Shown piece by piece: positions 63,582 through 64,000 of a stretch of 64,000 nucleotides of DNA. Location of the stretch: the NCBI RefSeq assembly GCF_014202315.1, contig NZ_JACHGN010000010.1:186001-250000 (forward strand), written 5' to 3'. The DNA comes from Thermocatellispora tengchongensis. GTDB taxonomy: Bacteria; Actinomycetota; Actinomycetes; Streptosporangiales; Streptosporangiaceae. A program made the position numbers and the translations under genes. How positions within the stretch are numbered: position 1 is the first letter of the stretch; each line of letters starts with the position of its first letter. The notes below the pieces were generated by a model. That model saw only the letters and a list, made by a program, of their open reading frames with translations, did not search any database and was not told the origin of the DNA.

Positions 63582-64000
63582 CTAAATGACGGCAACTGCG
63601 GTGATCAGTCCAAGTACGAGGTGAGTCACCGCGAGCAGCCGGGCGCCAGGCTGGAGCTCCGGCTCGGTGACCAGGTCCCGGATGGACACGCCCGCGATGA
63701 TGTCGAACAGCAGCATCGCCAGCGTCTGCACGGCGATGCCCACCAGGCCGAAGACCAGCGTCGCGAGCAGCCCCTCGTGCAGCGCGCCGCCGGAGGACCA
63801 GATCGAGGCGGACACGATCAGCCCGATCGCGGCCAGCCCGGACGCGGTGAGCAGCGTGGCGTTCGGGTTGCGCTCCGTCTTGATCACATCGCGCAGCTTG
63901 CCGGGCAGGGCCAGGTCCAGCACGTAGAAGCCGGCGATGAGCAGGAGCACGCCCAGCGTGGCGTAGGCGAGGATCGCGAGCGCGCCGCGTCCCAGGGTCT
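63582..64000 (-). CDS. DUF350 family membrane protein (5' end beyond window)
   Basis: A partial gene running off the right edge; 139 codons and the stop are present. It is an integral membrane protein with four helices in the visible part: LAILAYATLGVLLLIAGFYV, then TLLTASGLAAIGLIVSASIW, then LLATLVFGLVGIAVQTLAML and LAVTHLVLGLITAVAVI. The family is found with peptidase or Ig-like partners; its role is not known. It is followed on the same strand by fasR. Confidence 0.85.
   Translation of the reverse strand, partial: TLGRGALAILAYATLGVLLLIAGFYVLDLALPGKLRDVIKTERNPNATLLTASGLAAIGLIVSASIWSSGGALHEGLLATLVFGLVGIAVQTLAMLLFDIIAGVSIRDLVTEPELQPGARLLAVTHLVLGLITAVAVI

Overview
The window is very GC-rich DNA from a multicellular actinomycete. 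Start codons are often GTG and many stops overlap the next start (GTGA/ATGA). The genes point to the Streptosporangiales/Streptomycetales side of the Actinomycetota: a principal sigma factor of HrdB type with a Lys/Ala-rich and acidic N-terminal region, a second type II topoisomerase pair (parE, parC) close by, a FasR-type regulator in front of a fabD-fabH-acpP-fabF operon, and actinobacteria-specific families (DUF3145, DUF5998, DUF7455). Genus is an inference; I lean to a Streptosporangiaceae/Thermomonosporaceae-like organism. No rRNA, tRNA, CRISPR array, transposase or prophage was seen.

Layout. 0-5.5 kb: a sugar module with a ROK regulator facing a gene cut at the left edge, then a GH3 glycosidase behind two LacI-type palindromes, overlapped by its likely LacI repressor. 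5.5-11.3 kb: LtrA, a DoxX protein with a collagen-like stretch, a repeat-rich non-coding island, a TPR/membrane protein with a flavin-reductase-like tail, and the remains of a haloalkane dehalogenase gene. 11.4-19.8 kb: a membrane-anchored tandem AAA protein, an orphan lipoprotein solute-binding protein, a winged-helix protein, the pxpA-pxpB-pxpC 5-oxoprolinase operon and a thioesterase. 19.9-23.4 kb: an uncharacterised 536-aa protein, a gene-poor stretch, a small helical protein and a HhH-GPD repair protein. 23.6-42.2 kb: a chromosomal core block with a PAS/GAF/SpoIIE phosphatase, hrdB, YaaA, parE, carbonic anhydrase, parC, a TauD dioxygenase and a RecQ helicase with a phosphoribosyltransferase-like tail. 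42.2-50.4 kb: a Ser/Thr kinase fused to an extracellular solute-binding domain, a PfkB kinase, a GNAT/NDP-forming acyl-CoA synthetase, DUF5998 and a rhodanese. 50.4-56.3 kb: a four-gene minus-strand set of subtilase, ECF sigma factor, small beta-sandwich protein and TPR-CHAT caspase-like protease. 56.4-64 kb: DUF3145 and the type II fatty-acid operon fasR-fabD-fabH-acpP-fabF-accD.

How the parts may work together. The GH3/LacI/ROK genes form a locally controlled saccharide module. The fab operon with accD supplies malonyl units and elongates them, probably under FasR. hrdB, parE and parC are an old core synteny block. The strongest candidate for an under-described system is the intracellular protease pair (S8 subtilase and CHAT) joined by its own ECF sigma factor. 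The kinase fused to a peptide-binding-type receptor domain is the strongest single-protein novelty. Four intergenic islands carry minisatellite-like repeats (24-, 89-, 21- and 36-bp units) that no gene explains.
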